This document shows, one piece after another, positions 28,688-37,306 of a stretch of 64,000 bases of DNA (the stretch's first letter is position 1; every line of letters starts with the position of its first letter). Position numbers and translations under genes: made by a program. The notes under the pieces are model-generated. The model was not told the DNA's origin and did no database searches. It saw nothing but the letters and a program-made list of their open reading frames with translations. Origin of the DNA: Myxococcales bacterium (lineage in GTDB: Bacteria > Myxococcota > Myxococcia > Myxococcales > Myxococcaceae); assembly GCA_016191815.1 (NCBI GenBank), contig JACPVI010000044.1, positions 61,513-125,512 of the forward strand. Direction: 5' to 3'.

Positions 28688-29775
28688 TGCCCTTCCGTCT
28701 CACCGCGGCCGCCCTGGCGCTCGCCTCCGTTGCGGCGCTGGCCGGGGAAAAGCGGGTGACGATCCTCTTCACCGGGGACAACGGGGGCGAAGTCGCCCCC
28801 TGCGGGTGAAAGCACACCCCCACTGGCGGTCTGGCCAGGCGAAAGGCAGTCCTCGAGGAGGCGCGCAAGCAGGGCGCGGTGGTGGTGGTCGACGCCGGCA
28901 ACGCCCTCTTCCGGGTGCCCGGGGTGGGCGATGAGGCGGCCCGGGCCAGGGCGGCATTCGTCCTCGGCAGCATGGGGAAGCTCGGAACCTTCGCCATCGC
29001 CGCCGGCGAGAGAGACATGAACCTCGGCACCGACTTCCTCCGCGCCACCGCCGAGAAAGCGAAGGTGAAGGTGCTCTCCGCCAACCTCCTCGGCAAGGAC
29101 GGCAAGCCGCTCTTTCCCGCCTCCGCGGTGGCCACGCTCAACGGCGTGAAGGTGGGCTTCATCGGTGCCACCCGGCCAGGTCCGGTGATGGCCGCGCCTG
29201 GGGTGCAAGGAGGCCCGGTGGTGGAGCCGGTGCTGGCCGCGGCCAAGAAGCTTCGGCCCTCGGTCGATCTGTTGGTGGTGCTCGCCGCGGTGCCGCGGCC
29301 GGACGCGCTCCAGCTCGCCAGCGAAGCCAAGGAATCGGTCGACCTCATCATCCACTCGCACGAGGGCCGCGGCCCAGGCCCCGCCCAGCGCGGCGAGTCG
29401 AGCTTCCTCGTCCCGGCGGGCGAGCGCGGCCGCCACGTGGGCCGGCTGGACCTCTCCCTCTCTGGCAAGGGCGCCTTCGTGGACCTCAAGGAGCTCGAGC
29501 GGGAGAAGCAGATGGTGGAGATGGTCTCCAGCCAGATCGCCACCGTCTCCAAGCGGCTCGTGGCCGCCACCGACGACAAGGTGCGTCAGGAGCTCAAGGC
29601 CTCGCTGGCCACGCTGGAGGCGAGCAAGAAGTCCCACCAGCAGGCGGCGGCCTCGGGAGCGGGGGCGAGGACCCTCAAGCTGGAGTGGCTGGCGCTCGGG
29701 CCGGAGGTGAAGGACGACCCCCAGCTCAAGGCCGAGGTGGAGAAGATCGAGCCCCCCGGCCGCGCCTCGGACTGA
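28684..29775 (+). CDS. Candidate selenocysteine protein, secreted UshA/5'-nucleotidase-like
   Basis: Reading through the TGA at 28807-28809 gives one 363-residue protein in a single frame: signal peptide ([20 protein letters not shown]), then [16 protein letters not shown], the recoded residue 42 as selenocysteine, and [12 protein letters not shown]. The surrounding pattern (GGLARR, later [10 protein letters not shown]) resembles the N-terminal part of UshA-like metallophosphatases, where related proteins carry PCGC, so U42 would replace the second Cys. Canonical metal ligands appear altered (GDNGG, DAGN). The downstream stretch is continuous to 29775, with a coiled-coil segment near residues 265-325. 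A SECIS-like hairpin follows the TGA. The ATG overlaps the upstream TGA. Alternative: a nonsense mutation or a sequencing error. Confidence 0.72.
28823..28838 (+). promoter_or_regulatory. SECIS-like hairpin
   Basis: CTGGC (28823-28827) pairs perfectly with GCCAG (28834-28838) around the loop GGTCTG. The loop begins 18 bases after the in-frame TGA (28807-28809). This spacing and a G/U-rich apical loop are the hallmarks of bacterial SECIS elements bound by SelB; the E. coli fdhF element also has a GGUCU loop. No other stop-codon recoding signal is needed to explain the frame. Confidence 0.65.
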
Positions 29776-29792
29776 GCGTGGCGCGGGTGGGC

Positions 29793-29821
29793 TTGTCCTT
29801 GGACGGGGAGGCCGCTATAAG
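29793..29821 (+). promoter_or_regulatory. Likely sigma-70 promoter for rpmE
   Basis: TTGTCC (29793-29798) and TATAAG (29816-29821) are separated by exactly 17 bases and lie about 24 bases before the L31 ATG at 29846. Both boxes are close to the consensus, and an AT-containing -10 stands out in this GC-rich window. Confidence 0.55.
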
Positions 29822-29845
29822 CCGCCCCCACTGTTGAGGTGCAAC

Positions 29846-30088
29846 ATGAAGCCCGACATCCATCCCCTCTATCCGCCCGCCCGCATCGTCTGCGCCTGCG
29901 GAAACAGCTTCGAGACCAAGAGCACCCGAGGCTCCTTCCACGTGGAGATCTGCTCAAACTGCCACCCCTTCTTCACCGGCAAGTACAAGCTCGTCGACAC
30001 CGCCGGTCGGGTGGAGCGCTTCCGCAAGAAGTACGAGGCGGCCGCCAAGAGGGCGGAAGAGAAGAAGTCCACCAAGGCGAAGGCTTAG
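29846..30088 (+). CDS. rpmE: 50S ribosomal protein L31, zinc-binding form
   Basis: This 80-residue component of the large ribosomal subunit keeps the zinc ligands of the C+ form: Cys16 and Cys18 (IVCACGN) and Cys36 and Cys39 (ICSNCHPF). The family signature [20 protein letters not shown] is present, and the C-terminus is Lys/Ala-rich. The ATG at 29846 is preferred over an in-frame TTG at 29834, since MKPDIHPLY is the family's usual start. A likely promoter lies just upstream, so it is probably transcribed separately from the selenoprotein gene. Confidence 0.97.
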   Translation: MKPDIHPLYPPARIVCACGNSFETKSTRGSFHVEICSNCHPFFTGKYKLVDTAGRVERFRKKYEAAAKRAEEKKSTKAKA

Positions 30089-30201
30089 GGCACGTCCAAA
30101 GCCAAGCTGTGCGGGCGAGCGGCGGTGGGCTTTTCGGCAGGAAACTTGCGGCCTGAAAGGCTCGAAGTACGGTGTCCGGCATCCACCTCATCGGAGGCGA
30201 G

Positions 30202-31086
30202 ATGTCGCTGGCCTTCTCGAACGCCGTCCAGGCGCGAGCCAACCCGTCCCCGCGCGAGCACCTCTACGCCCGGGGCAAAGACTGGATGCTCTACCGTGGC
30301 GACTGCCTGGAGGTGATGTCGGGCTTCGCGGAGGAGACCTTCGATCTCGTCTTCGCCGATCCGCCGTACTTCCTCTCCAACGGCGGCTTCACCTGCAAGA
30401 GCGGGCGGAGGGCGCCGGTGGACAAAGGCGGGTGGGACGAGTCGCGCGGCGTGGAGGGCGACCACCGCTTCACCTCCTTGTGGCTCTCCGCGGTGAAGCG
30501 GGTGCTCAAGCCGAGCGGCACCCTGTGGGTCTCCGGCACCCAGCACGTCATCTTCTCGGTCGGCTTCGCCCTCCAGCGGCTCGGCTTCAAGCTGCTCAAC
30601 ACCGTCACCTGGTACAAGCCGAACGCGAGCCCCAACCTCTCGTGCCGGTACTTCACCCACTCCACCGAGATCCTCGTCTGGGCGTCGCCTTGCGCGAAGG
30701 GGAAGCTCTTGCACCGCTTCAACTACGCCCGGATGAAGGAGCAGAACGGCGGCAAGCAGATGCGGGACGTCTGGAACCTCCCCAGGGCAGGGGAGGAGGA
30801 GCTCTCCGCGGACGGGCGCGGCCGGCTCTGGTCCATCCCCACCCCCAGGCGGGAGGAGAAGGCCCTCGGCGGGCACCCGACCCAAAAGCCCCTCGCGCTC
30901 TTGGAGCGGGTCGTCCAGGCCAGCAGCGAGGACGATGCGCTGGTGCTCGATCCGTTCAGCGGGAGCGGCACCACCGGCGTGGCCTCGGTGCGGCTCGGCC
31001 GGCGCTACGTGGGCATCGAGCTGGATCCGAAGTACCTCGAGCTGTCGCGCCGCCGGCTGGAGTCTTCGCCTCGCCCGAGGCCGTGA
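30202..31086 (+). CDS. DpnA-like DNA adenine methyltransferase (beta class)
   Basis: The DPPY catalytic motif is at residues 53-56, and the SAM motif DPFSGSGTTG at about 250, an order that defines beta-class enzymes. FADPPYFLSNGGFTC and ASPNLSCRYFTHSTEI closely resemble DpnA/M2.DpnII enzymes, which methylate adenine in GATC, including single strands. No restriction endonuclease or second methyltransferase is adjacent, so it is probably an orphan regulatory or protective enzyme. The start at 30202 is set by GGAGG (30193-30197); a GTG at 30172 is less likely. The GATC target is inferred. Confidence 0.82.
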   Translation: MSLAFSNAVQARANPSPREHLYARGKDWMLYRGDCLEVMSGFAEETFDLVFADPPYFLSNGGFTCKSGRRAPVDKGGWDESRGVEGDHRFTSLWLSAVKRVLKPSGTLWVSGTQHVIFSVGFALQRLGFKLLNTVTWYKPNASPNLSCRYFTHSTEILVWASPCAKGKLLHRFNYARMKEQNGGKQMRDVWNLPRAGEEELSADGRGRLWSIPTPRREEKALGGHPTQKPLALLERVVQASSEDDALVLDPFSGSGTTGVASVRLGRRYVGIELDPKYLELSRRRLESSPRPRP

Positions 31087-31096
31087 GCACCCGAAG

Positions 31097-31942
31097 ATGA
31101 AGGGCAAGGTCTGCGTGGTGACCGGCGCCAACTCCGGCGTGGGCCGGGCGATGGCGGCGCAGCTCGCCGAGCTGGGCGCCCATGTGGTGATGGTGTGCCG
31201 CAGCGAGGAGCGCGGGAGGGAGGCGTTGGAGGCGGTCCGGAAGGCCACCGCGGGGCAGGTGGAGTTGGTGATCGGCGACCTCTCACAGATGAGCCAGGTG
31301 CGCGAGGTGGCCCGCGAGGTGGCCGGTCTCCACCCTTCGGTGCACGTCCTTCTCAACAACGCGGGCATCTACCTGCCCAAGCGGCAGCTCACTCCGGAAG
31401 GGCTGGAGGTGATGTTCGCGGTCAACCACCTGGCTCCCTTCGTGCTCACCCAGGAGCTTTTGGGCGCGCTTCGGAAGGGCGCGCCCTCGCGGGTGATCAC
31501 CACCAGCTCGGCCGGGCACCGGCTGGGGCACCTCGACTTCACGGATCTCCAGTGCGAGCGGAGCTTCGGCGGCATCCAGCAGTACGCGGCGACCAAGCTG
31601 GCGAACATCCTCTTCACCCGGGAGCTGGCTCGCCGCGGGAAGGCCGAGGGGATCGTGGCTCACGCCTTTCACCCCGGAGGCGTGGCGAGCGGCTTCGCCC
31701 AGGACGAGCCGGGGCTCTTCGGGACGCTGATGTGGCTGGGTCGCCCGTTCCTCCGGAGCGCGGAGAGGGCGGCGCGGACGGGCACTTTCCTCGCCTCGTC
31801 GGAGGAGGCGGGGAACTCCACCGGCGAGTACTGGGCGGATTCGAGGAGGAAAAAGCCGTCCCGGGAGGCCGGTGACGACGCGGTGGCGGCGCGCCTGTGG
31901 GAGGTCAGCCTCGAGCTGGCCGCCTCCCGCCGCTCCGGTTGA
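31097..31942 (+). CDS. Short-chain dehydrogenase/reductase (retinol dehydrogenase-like)
   Basis: The TGANSGVG nucleotide-binding motif is at residues 8-15, and the LLNNAG motif, the catalytic Ser in TTSSAGH and the YxxxK motif in YAATKLAN are all present. The 281-residue length and the CRSEERGREA segment (Arg after beta-2) suggest NADP preference. It follows the methyltransferase by 10 bases; the ATG at 31097 is the only start that begins at the Rossmann fold. The substrate is unknown; retinol dehydrogenase-like SDRs commonly act on hydrophobic alcohols or lipids. Confidence 0.88.
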   Translation: MKGKVCVVTGANSGVGRAMAAQLAELGAHVVMVCRSEERGREALEAVRKATAGQVELVIGDLSQMSQVREVAREVAGLHPSVHVLLNNAGIYLPKRQLTPEGLEVMFAVNHLAPFVLTQELLGALRKGAPSRVITTSSAGHRLGHLDFTDLQCERSFGGIQQYAATKLANILFTRELARRGKAEGIVAHAFHPGGVASGFAQDEPGLFGTLMWLGRPFLRSAERAARTGTFLASSEEAGNSTGEYWADSRRKKPSREAGDDAVAARLWEVSLELAASRRSG

Positions 31943-31969
31943 GCCTCGCCGGGCCGCGCATCGGCGAGC

Positions 31970-32365
31970 TCAGGCCTCGGGGACGAACTTGTACCCGTAG
32001 CAGATGGCGCCCGCCTCGCCGTCCTGCTGGACCTTGCGGAACTCCAGCCGTACCCGGTCGCCGATGGCGAGCTTCTCCACCTCGCAGTCCACCACCTGCG
32101 CCATCACCCGGATGCTGTCGTCCAGCTTCACCACCGCCACCGCGTAGGGGGCCTCGTCGGTGAAGCCGGTGGGCGCAACCCGGATCACGGTGAAGGTCTC
32201 CACCTTCCCGGTCTGGGGGAGGACGGTCTTGGTGAACTCCCTGCCCCTGCACTTGCTGCACACCAGCCGGGGAGGAAAGTACACCGCGCTGCACTTGTCG
32301 CAGCGCGCCGCCTCGTAGCGGTACCGCTGGGGAATCTCTCGCCAGTGTCGTGCCAGTCCGATCAT
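31970..32365 (-). CDS. DUF35 OB-fold protein with zinc ribbon, bridging subunit
   Basis: The 131-residue protein carries a rubredoxin-like zinc ribbon (Cys22, Cys25, Cys36, Cys39) followed by an OB fold (about residues 45-131). In archaea, the DUF35 protein holds thiolase and HMG-CoA synthase together so acetoacetyl-CoA is channelled to HMG-CoA. Here it lies directly downstream of a thiolase and an HMGCS on the same strand, in the archaeal-type order. The stop lies 28 bases from the convergent SDR. The function as a bridge is by analogy. Confidence 0.85.
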   Translation of the reverse strand: MIGLARHWREIPQRYRYEAARCDKCSAVYFPPRLVCSKCRGREFTKTVLPQTGKVETFTVIRVAPTGFTDEAPYAVAVVKLDDSIRVMAQVVDCEVEKLAIGDRVRLEFRKVQQDGEAGAICYGYKFVPEA

Positions 32366-32380
32366 CGCAGGCTCCCTGGG

Positions 32381-33538
32381 TTAGACCCGCTCGAAGAGGT
32401 GAATCACCGTGCTCGCGCCCGTCCCGCCCATGTTCTGCGTCAGGGCCCAGCGGGCGTTCTTCACCTGCCGCGCCCCGCATGCGCCGCGCAACTGCTCTAC
32501 CACCTCGAACACCTGGGCCACGCCGGTGGCGCCCACCGGGTGCCCCTTGGACTTGAGGCCCCCCGAGGGATTGACCGGGATCTTCCCGTCCAGCGCGGTG
32601 TAGCCCGACGCGGTGAGCTTCCCGCCCTGGCCCCGCTCGGCGATCCCCAAGGCCTCGATCACCATGACCTCCGAGATGGTGAAGCAGTCGTGCGCCTCGC
32701 AGAACGACAAGTCGCTCGGCCCGATGTGCGCCTGCTTGTAGGCCTGCTCGGCGGCCTTGGCGGTTGAGCCCAGAAAGGCCATGTCCTCGCGGTCGTGGAG
32801 CGCGATGGTGTCGGTGGCGTGCGCCGAGGCGGCTACCCGGATGAATGGCCCGGAGGAACGCTTGCGCGCCCACTCCAGCGGCACCAGCACCGCGGCGGCG
32901 GCGCCGTCGGTGACCGGCGAGCAGTCCAGAAGCCGCATCGGGTCGGCCACCATCGCCGAGGACATCACCTGCTGCGCGGTCACCTTCATCGGGAACTGCG
33001 CATTCGGGTTCAAAGAGCCGTGGGCGTGGTTCTTCACCGCCACCTGGGCGAGCTGCTCGCGGGTGGTGCCGTACCGCTGCATGTGCACCCGGGCCATCAT
33101 CGCGTACAGGCCGGGGAAGGTGACGCCGTGGAAGCCCTCGTACTCCTGGTCGGCGGCGGTGGAGAGCGCGAAGGTAGCGGCGCCCCCGTCCACGTCGGTC
33201 ATCTTCTCCACGCCGGTGGCGAGGACGATGTCGTGCATCCCCGAGGCCACCGCCAGGTACGCCTGCCGAAACGCCAGCCCGCCCGAGGCGCAGGCCGACT
33301 CTACCCGCGTGCCAGGAATGGGGCCCATCCCGAGCTGCTCCGCGAGCAGCGCCCCCAGGTGCTCCTGGCCGACGAAGAGCCCTCCGCTCATGCAGCCCAC
33401 CACCATCGCGTCCACGCGGTCGACTTTGGCCTCGTCGATCGCCTTGAGCGCGGCTTCGGTCCAGATGGTGCGGTGGGATTTCTCCCAAAGCTCGCCCCAC
33501 TTGTTCATTCCAACGCCGATGACAGCGACTTCGCGCAT
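32381..33538 (-). CDS. Archaeal-type acetyl-CoA acetyltransferase (thiolase)
   Basis: This 385-residue thiolase has the nucleophilic Cys83 in VESACASGG, a CEAHDCF block with the second acid/base and the [11 protein letters not shown] motif at the C-terminus. It resembles the SCP2/archaeal group rather than PhaA. It is expected to condense two acetyl-CoA to acetoacetyl-CoA. It is embedded in an operon with a DUF35 protein and HMG-CoA synthase, so it most likely feeds HMG-CoA and mevalonate synthesis. Starts 18 bases after the HMGCS stop. Confidence 0.9.
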   Translation of the reverse strand: MREVAVIGVGMNKWGELWEKSHRTIWTEAALKAIDEAKVDRVDAMVVGCMSGGLFVGQEHLGALLAEQLGMGPIPGTRVESACASGGLAFRQAYLAVASGMHDIVLATGVEKMTDVDGGAATFALSTAADQEYEGFHGVTFPGLYAMMARVHMQRYGTTREQLAQVAVKNHAHGSLNPNAQFPMKVTAQQVMSSAMVADPMRLLDCSPVTDGAAAAVLVPLEWARKRSSGPFIRVAASAHATDTIALHDREDMAFLGSTAKAAEQAYKQAHIGPSDLSFCEAHDCFTISEVMVIEALGIAERGQGGKLTASGYTALDGKIPVNPSGGLKSKGHPVGATGVAQVFEVVEQLRGACGARQVKNARWALTQNMGGTGASTVIHLFERV

Positions 33539-33555
33539 GGTTGCCTCCGTGGGGC

Positions 33556-34605
33556 TCAGCTCGCCTTGAGGATCTTTCCGCGGAACTTCGCGTAGGTGCC
33601 GTAGTTGACGTAGACCGGCCGGTCCTTGATCTGCGCCCAGGTCTGCGGCGCCAAGGAACGCACCTCCTCGATGCGCTCGGTGACTCTCCAGACGAAGCCG
33701 TCGCTCCCGGAGCCGGAGCCGTAGCTCACCATCAGGATCCGGTCGCCAGGCTTGGCGACGTCGAGGATGGCGGTGAGCCCGAGCGGCGAGGCCCCGGAGT
33801 AGGTGTTGCCGATGGAGGGGCTGAGCAGGCCCTGCTGCACTTGCTCGCGCGTGAAGCCCAGCTCCTCCGAGGCGGTGAGGGGGAACTTCCCGTTGGGCTG
33901 ATGGAAGACGGCGAACTTGAAGTCCCCAGGCTCGAGGCCGGCCCGCTTCATCAGCTCCCTGGCGCAGGAGAGGGTGTGCTTGAAGTAGGCCGGCTCACCG
34001 GTGAAGCGGCCCCCGTGGCGTGGGTAGTGTTGGTACTCGCGGCGCCAGAAGTCGGGCGTGTCGGTGGTGAAGGAGAAGGTGTGCTCGCAGGCCGCGACCA
34101 GCCGCTCCCTGCCCATGATGAAGGCTGCGGCGCCCGCGGAGGCCGAGTACTCCAGAGCATCCCCCGGGGCGCCCTGGGAGGTGTCGGCGCCGATGCCGAG
34201 CGCCAGCTTCATCTCGCCCGCCTTCACCAGCGACAGCGCGATGAACATGCCCTCGCTGCCCGCCTTGCAGGCGAACTCGAGGTCGGCGCAGTGGAGGTTG
34301 GGGGTGGCGCCGATCGCCTCCGCCACCACGGTGCCGCTCGGCTTCACCGCGTACGGGTGCGACTCGGAGCCGATGTAGATCGCGCCCAGCTCAAACGGAT
34401 CCACCCCCGCCCGGCGGAGCGCTCTCCGGCTCGCCTCCACCGACATGGTGATGACGTCCTGGTCGGGGCTGGGCACCGACTTCTCCTCGAGCCTTAGCCC
34501 CTTCTTGTAGGTGGGCGCGTCGGCGCCCCAGACCTGGGCGATCTCCTCTACCTTGATCCGGTGGCGCGGGACGTATGCGCCGTATCCGACGATTCCGACC
34601 TCCAT
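33556..34605 (-). CDS. Hydroxymethylglutaryl-CoA synthase, archaeal type
   Basis: The 349-residue protein has the archaeal-type HMGCS signature: nucleophile Cys113 in [22 protein letters not shown] with the catalytic His, and [10 protein letters not shown] near the C-terminus. It condenses acetyl-CoA with acetoacetyl-CoA to give HMG-CoA. It leads a three-gene minus-strand operon with the thiolase and the DUF35 bridge. The product could go to mevalonate and isoprenoids or to branched fatty acid starters. No other mevalonate genes are in the window. Confidence 0.9.
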   Translation of the reverse strand: MEVGIVGYGAYVPRHRIKVEEIAQVWGADAPTYKKGLRLEEKSVPSPDQDVITMSVEASRRALRRAGVDPFELGAIYIGSESHPYAVKPSGTVVAEAIGATPNLHCADLEFACKAGSEGMFIALSLVKAGEMKLALGIGADTSQGAPGDALEYSASAGAAAFIMGRERLVAACEHTFSFTTDTPDFWRREYQHYPRHGGRFTGEPAYFKHTLSCARELMKRAGLEPGDFKFAVFHQPNGKFPLTASEELGFTREQVQQGLLSPSIGNTYSGASPLGLTAILDVAKPGDRILMVSYGSGSGSDGFVWRVTERIEEVRSLAPQTWAQIKDRPVYVNYGTYAKFRGKILKAS

Positions 34606-34643
34606 GGAGGGCTCCGTTGGGTTGTGGGCCGTGCCGGGCCCGG

Positions 34644-35195
34644 TTAGGGTTCCTCGAGCGGTTGCTTGAAGCCGCGCTCATACAACAGATCTCGCGCTTT
34701 CGAGACCACGAAAGGATGGACCCCGAAGAGGACGGCGACCGTCTCGGCCGGGGCCGAGAGGAGGAACTCCTCCCCGAAGCGGGAGCTGGACACTTCGCGG
34801 ATCAGCTCCTCGGCGGTCTTGCCCTGAGCTGCAGGCGGCGGATCCGGATCCGCCGGCGCTGCCGAGCGCGCGCCGCGCCGCTTTCGGGCCTCCCAAAGCG
34901 CCCTGGCGACCGCCATTCTCCTCTCCGGAGTGGTCAGCCACTCGCGCGCCGAGTCGACCACGCTCGGGTGGACCCCATACCTAATAGCCACGGTCTCCAG
35001 CGGCCCCCGCTCGAGGAACCACAGGCCGGAGCGCTGCGACACGACCGCGTTCAAAAGCTCCACCACTTCACGGGGCAGCGGCGATTCGACCACGGGCACC
35101 ACCCGGCTGGTGAAACCGCGACCATATAGCCCTCGCCCAACCGCCGCCGCTTGCGCGAGATCAAGAAGCACCGGAGGGCGGGCCCGTGGTACCAC
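34644..35195 (-). CDS. Unknown protein with duplicated motif
   Basis: The 183-residue protein is hydrophilic and helical. Two segments of about 30 residues are clearly related: LERGPLETVAIRYGVHPSVV (about 63-82) and LLSAPAETVAVLFGVHPFVV (about 148-167). The GVHPxVVxxAR pattern looks like a helix-turn-helix-type or transposase-like helical motif, but I cannot assign it. Its GTG start at 35195 is divergent from the lipoprotein start at 35217. It is on the same strand as the HMGCS operon, 38 bases upstream. Confidence 0.6.
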   Translation of the reverse strand: MVPRARPPVLLDLAQAAAVGRGLYGRGFTSRVVPVVESPLPREVVELLNAVVSQRSGLWFLERGPLETVAIRYGVHPSVVDSAREWLTTPERRMAVARALWEARKRRGARSAAPADPDPPPAAQGKTAEELIREVSSSRFGEEFLLSAPAETVAVLFGVHPFVVSKARDLLYERGFKQPLEEP

Positions 35196-35216
35196 TGGCG
35201 CCTCGAGGTGCGGAGG

Positions 35217-37187
35217 ATGAGGTTTCTACGCCGGGCCGCGGTCGTGGCGCTCGCCGCCTTCTCGTGCTGCTCGGGCCAAAAGCCGCTCGAGCTGCCGGAG
35301 GGGTGCCAGCCGCTGCTCGCGGGCTTCGACTGCACGCTCCCCTTTCCGTCGGACTTCTTCCGGGCGAAAGACGCGTCGCTTCCGTCGGGGTTTCGGCTGG
35401 AGCTCAGGGGCGCCTCCCGGCCGAGTGGCAAGGAGGGAATCAGCGCGGACGTCGGAGCCGGCCGGCCGATCGATGGGTCCTCGCGGATTCCCACCATCGT
35501 GACCGCCTTCCCGGAGGAGGTCTCCTCCGCGGGCTTCGTGGGCCTTTTGGATCCTCCCGAGGGCAGCACCGAGCCTGGAAGCAACACCCTGATCGTGGAG
35601 GTCGCCACCGGCCGGAGGATTCCCCATTTCGTCGATCTGGATCCCCGCGCCACGGATCGGAAGCGCCAGGCCATCGTGCTCCACCCGTACGTGGGGCTCG
35701 AGGCGCGGGCTCGCTATGCGGTCGGGTTCCGCGGGGTGAGGTCGGCCGATGGAAACGCGGTGGCCGTTCCCGAGGGCTTTCGCCGGCTCCGCGACGGGCA
35801 GGCCGGAGGCGATCCGGCGCTCGAGCCCTTGCGAAAGCAGTCCGAGGAGGTGTTCGCGGCGCTGGAGAAGGCGGGGTTGCCGCGCAAGGAACTGCAGCTC
35901 GCGTGGGGCTTCACCACCGGCAGCGACGAGCAGGTGACGCAGGACATGTTGCGCGTCCGGGAGTTGACCCTGGAATGGCTCTCGTCCAACTCGCCGCAGA
36001 TCGAGGTGACGAAGCTCGAGGAGGATCCGGACGCGGAGGTCTGGCGGCGGGTGCGCGGCACCGTCAAAGGGCCGCTCTTCCTCGAGTCGCCGGATCCTGG
36101 CTCGGCGCTCTCTCGCGACGCCGACGGGCGAGTGCGGCAGAACGGGACCGTGGCCTTCCGCTTCGTGGCGCAGCTACCGATGTCGGTGCGAGATCAATTC
36201 GGCCCAGGGCTGCCGCTCGCCTACGGGCACGGTTTCTTCGGGACGCTCGAGGAGCTGACCGGAGCGGGAGCGACGAATCTCTCCTCGCGGCTGAGGGCGC
36301 CCTTGTTCGCCGCGGAGTGGTGGGGGATGCACCAGAGCGACGTGGCCAAGGTGGCGGACGCGCTGATCGGGCGGCCCAGCCGGGCCCTGGACTTCGTCGA
36401 CCGGGTGCATCAAGGCATGGCCAACTGGATGGTGCTGACTTCGGCGATTCAGCGCGGGATGCGAGACCTCCCCGAGCTCAGACGCCCTTCGAGCGGGCCG
36501 GGGGTGTCGGTCGACGGGAATGGCCAGAGCAACGCGGGGCAGGTCACCTTCTCCGCGGGCCCACCGGCGTTCGTGGGCATCAGCCAGGGGCACATCATGG
36601 GCGGGGTGATGGCGGCGCTGAACCCGGACGTCTCGCGCGCGTGCCTCAACGTGGGCGGCGCGGGGATGACGCAGATGATGATGCGGGCGCGGCCCTTCAG
36701 CGGGTACCTGTTCTTCCTGGAGCTGTCGGTGCCGGACCCGCTGGACCAGCAGAAGTACATCGCCACCCTGCAGCGGCACTTCGACCGGATGGATCCCGCG
36801 ACCTACGCGGCGATGCTGGTGCGCGAGCGGCTCCCGGGAAGCCCCGAGCGGCAGGTATTGATGCAGACCGGCCTCGGCGACACGGCGGTGCCCAACCTGG
36901 GGAGCTTCCTCCACGCGAGGCTCGCGGGGTTGCCGGTGCTCGAGCCCTCGCCGGCGGTGCCGTACCGGCTCGAGGGAGTGGCCGCCCCGACCGGAGGCTC
37001 GGCGATCGCGCTGTATGACTTCGGCAAGGACGTGGCAGCCATCTACCGCGACGCCACGCCGGCGCCGTCGGACAACGAGGTCCACGAGGGGCTCCGGCGC
37101 CTGGAGCCCGCACTCGAGCAGATGGATCGCTTCTTCCGAGAGGGGCGGATCGTCCATGCCTGCTCGGGCTTGTGCGATCCGGACTGA
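35217..37187 (+). CDS. Large lipoprotein with an alpha/beta-hydrolase-like motif
   Basis: The start at 35217 gives a basic signal and a lipobox ending in AAFSCC (Cys near residue 18), and GGAGG precedes it. The 656-residue protein has an N-terminal region with PFPSDFFRA and VDLDPRA, and a middle with LPLAYGHGFFGT and FVGISQGHIMGGVM, which contains a GxSxG-like nucleophile. Similar proteins are common in deltaproteobacteria and are annotated only as hydrolase-like lipoproteins. I cannot place the acid and the His of a catalytic triad with confidence. Probably an envelope enzyme or surface lipoprotein. Confidence 0.72.
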   Translation: MRFLRRAAVVALAAFSCCSGQKPLELPEGCQPLLAGFDCTLPFPSDFFRAKDASLPSGFRLELRGASRPSGKEGISADVGAGRPIDGSSRIPTIVTAFPEEVSSAGFVGLLDPPEGSTEPGSNTLIVEVATGRRIPHFVDLDPRATDRKRQAIVLHPYVGLEARARYAVGFRGVRSADGNAVAVPEGFRRLRDGQAGGDPALEPLRKQSEEVFAALEKAGLPRKELQLAWGFTTGSDEQVTQDMLRVRELTLEWLSSNSPQIEVTKLEEDPDAEVWRRVRGTVKGPLFLESPDPGSALSRDADGRVRQNGTVAFRFVAQLPMSVRDQFGPGLPLAYGHGFFGTLEELTGAGATNLSSRLRAPLFAAEWWGMHQSDVAKVADALIGRPSRALDFVDRVHQGMANWMVLTSAIQRGMRDLPELRRPSSGPGVSVDGNGQSNAGQVTFSAGPPAFVGISQGHIMGGVMAALNPDVSRACLNVGGAGMTQMMMRARPFSGYLFFLELSVPDPLDQQKYIATLQRHFDRMDPATYAAMLVRERLPGSPERQVLMQTGLGDTAVPNLGSFLHARLAGLPVLEPSPAVPYRLEGVAAPTGGSAIALYDFGKDVAAIYRDATPAPSDNEVHEGLRRLEPALEQMDRFFREGRIVHACSGLCDPD

Positions 37188-37306
37188 TCGCACGGCCGAA
37201 GTTGGGCATTGCTCTCGCGGACCCGGCACCTGACCGATGGCGCGCAACCTCGGAGCGGCAGACACCGTTGTTCGTGTCGGCGACTTCCCAGCCGTGCTTG
37301 GGCCAA

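Noticed and set aside
28684..28809. Reading the selenoprotein gene as a 41-residue short protein plus a separate downstream gene
   Set aside because: The downstream part lacks its own start with a ribosome-binding site near KHTPTGG, the family motif spans the TGA, and a SECIS-like hairpin is present.
28513..29637. 374-codon minus-strand frame opposite the selenoprotein
   Set aside because: No domain, and the plus-strand frame has family motifs on both sides of the TGA.
34571..34700. tRNA-like hairpins in the region before the HMGCS operon
   Set aside because: No acceptor stem or T-loop pattern could be fitted.
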